Part shown: positions 4,529 to 5,508 of the stretch, piece after piece
How the letters are laid out: every line of letters begins with the position of its first letter
How positions within the stretch are numbered: position 1 is the stretch's first letter
Source of the DNA: Actinomycetota bacterium
GTDB lineage: Bacteria; Actinomycetota; Acidimicrobiia; IMCC26256
Assembly (NCBI GenBank): GCA_009702955.1
Contig: WLHA01000109.1
Span: 1-5,508, forward strand
Reading direction: 5' to 3'
Length of the DNA stretch: 5,508 nucleotides
Made by a program: the position numbers and the translations under genes
Notes under the pieces: generated by a model
The model's database searches: none
What the model was told of the DNA's origin: nothing
Seen by the model: the letters and a program-made list of their open reading frames with translations, nothing else

Positions 4529-5464
4529 GTGGCTGTAGTCACGATGAAGCAATTGTTGGAGTCAGGGGTCCACTTTGGACACCAGACGCGTCGTTGGAAC
4601 CCGAAGATGAAGAGATTCATCCTTGGTGAGCGAAACGGCATCTACGTAATCGATCTTGAGCAGACTCTTGATCGCATTGATACTGCATACCGCTTTGTGC
4701 GTACGACAGTAGAGAACGGCGGTACCGTCCTCTTTGTTGGTACGAAGAAGCAGGCTCAAGAGCCAGTGCAGCGCCATGCAGATCGCGTTGGCCAGCCTTA
4801 CGTCAACTTCCGTTGGCTTGGCGGCATGCTCACAAACTTCACCACGGTGCACCAGCGCGTCGGCAAGATGCGCGAGATGGCACGTATGGAGGAGACCGGC
4901 GAGGTTGATCTAATGATCAAGAAGGAAGGCCTAAAGCTGCGTCGCGACCTAACGAAGCTTCAGCGCAACCTCGGTGGAATCCGCAACATGGAGAAGCTCC
5001 CAGCAGTCGTGTTCGTTATCGACACGAAGAAGGAGCACATCGCTGTTACCGAGGCGAACCGTCTTGGTATTCCTGTTGTTGCCGTCGTGGACACGAACTG
5101 TGACCCCGACATCATCACCTTTGCCATCCCAGGTAACGACGACGCCATGCGTTCAGCTGACCTGATGTGCCGAGTAATCGCCGATGCTGTTGAGGAGGGT
5201 CGTTACCTCGCTTCACGCAAGGGTGCACGCCCCGGAACAAAGGCTGAGGCCCCTGTAGCTCCAGTACTTACTCCTGAGGAGAAGGCCGAGCGCGCCGAGG
5301 CCCAGGCCAAGGCTCGTAACGAGGCAGCAGCTGCTCAGGCAGAGCGTGAGCGTCGCCTCGAGGAGTCCAAGGCACAGGCTGCCGCGGCTCCAGCAGAGGC
5401 TGCAGTAGAGGAAGTTGACCCAGCGGTTGAGACCGTGACGGGATCAGGCACGGAGGCCGGCTAA
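4529..5464 (+). CDS. rpsB: 30S ribosomal protein S2
   Basis: The 311-residue protein begins MAVVTMKQLLESGVHFGHQT, the standard bacterial S2 N-terminus. S2 hallmarks follow: RRWNPKMKRFI (21-31), VLFVGTKKQAQ (67-77), NFRWLGGMLTNF (93-104), LPAVVFVIDTKKEHIAVTEA (157-176) and the FAIPGNDDA region (198-206). The globular core ends near residue 230. An 80-residue Ala/Glu/Lys-rich tail (about 235-311), likely coiled-coil at 248-285, follows; such tails are common in actinobacterial S2. S2 sits at the head-platform junction of the 30S subunit and is assembled late, needed with S1-type contacts for mRNA initiation. The GTG start is set by the Shine-Dalgarno site 6 nt upstream and by family alignment. 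An open frame continues upstream to 4295 and overlaps the M23 gene, but its sequence is not S2-like. Lysine is written almost wholly as AAG, in line with high expression. tsf follows after 2 bp. Confidence 0.98.
   Translation: MAVVTMKQLLESGVHFGHQTRRWNPKMKRFILGERNGIYVIDLEQTLDRIDTAYRFVRTTVENGGTVLFVGTKKQAQEPVQRHADRVGQPYVNFRWLGGMLTNFTTVHQRVGKMREMARMEETGEVDLMIKKEGLKLRRDLTKLQRNLGGIRNMEKLPAVVFVIDTKKEHIAVTEANRLGIPVVAVVDTNCDPDIITFAIPGNDDAMRSADLMCRVIADAVEEGRYLASRKGARPGTKAEAPVAPVLTPEEKAERAEAQAKARNEAAAAQAERERRLEESKAQAAAAPAEAAVEEVDPAVETVTGSGTEAG
5452..5456 (+). promoter_or_regulatory. Ribosome binding site of tsf, inside the end of rpsB
   Basis: GGAGG lies 10 nt before the GTG at 5467, within the last codons of rpsB. 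It supports the tsf start and tight coupling of the two genes. Confidence 0.55.
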
Positions 5465-5466
5465 GC

Positions 5467-5508
5467 GTGGGTGAATACACAGCTAAAGACGTAGCTGCGC
5501 TCCGCAAG
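5467..5508 (+). CDS. tsf: Elongation factor Ts, N-terminal fragment (runs off the window)
   Basis: A GTG two bases after the rpsB stop opens 14 codons, MGEYTAKDVAALRK, to the window edge. This matches the EF-Ts N-terminal UBA-like domain (typically xxYTAxDVKxLRExTG). EF-Ts recycles EF-Tu-GDP to EF-Tu-GTP in the cytoplasm. The rpsB-tsf operon order is nearly universal in bacteria and makes the call secure despite the short length. A second GTG at 5471 is in another frame. Confidence 0.92.
   Translation, partial: MGEYTAKDVAALRK

Overview
The window is a moderately GC-rich bacterial chromosome segment with an actinobacterial housekeeping layout: dprA and yifB (comM) on the minus strand, then xerC, a whiG/fliA-type sigma factor, a secreted M23 (LytM-like) protein, rpsB and tsf on the plus strand. 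The xerC–sigma–M23–rpsB–tsf order, the GTG starts and the S2 protein with a long Ala/Glu-rich tail all suggest an actinobacterium. A WhiG/FliA sigma factor here fits Streptomyces-like or acidimicrobial/aquatic lineages, but I cannot name the order or genus from the sequence alone.

Layout. Positions 1-132 (minus) hold the first 44 codons of dprA, which overlaps the end of yifB (129-1631, minus) by an ATGA stop/start; the two form a competence/DNA-uptake-related pair. A 241-bp divergent intergenic region (1632-1872) carries two adjoining palindromes close to the yifB start and a short tandem repeat. On the plus strand xerC (1873-2802) and the sigma-28-family gene (2795-3607) overlap by 8 bp and are probably translationally coupled. 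A 217-bp non-coding stretch (3608-3824) follows; it contains a decaying 14-15-bp tandem array that begins in the sigma gene's stop codon, a perfect 13-bp tandem duplication, and a 7-bp-stem hairpin. The M23 gene (best start 3825) ends at 4367 and is followed at once by a GC-rich hairpin. The rpsB leader (about 4391-4528) has a promoter-like TACACT box and several inverted repeats, some mutually exclusive, before a strong Shine-Dalgarno site. Then come rpsB (4529-5464) and the first 14 codons of tsf (5467 to the window edge).

How the genes relate. rpsB and tsf form the classical ribosomal protein S2/elongation factor Ts operon. XerC is a complete tyrosine recombinase with all six catalytic residues, expected to act at dif in chromosome dimer resolution. 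The sigma factor directs an alternative regulon (motility or sporulation-type in known relatives). The M23 protein looks exported and keeps the zinc ligands but lacks the usual catalytic histidines. No mobile element, CRISPR array, RNA gene or novel multi-gene system is visible. The points most worth a second look are the rpsB leader with competing stems, the degenerate repeat array after the sigma gene, and the altered active site of the M23 protein.
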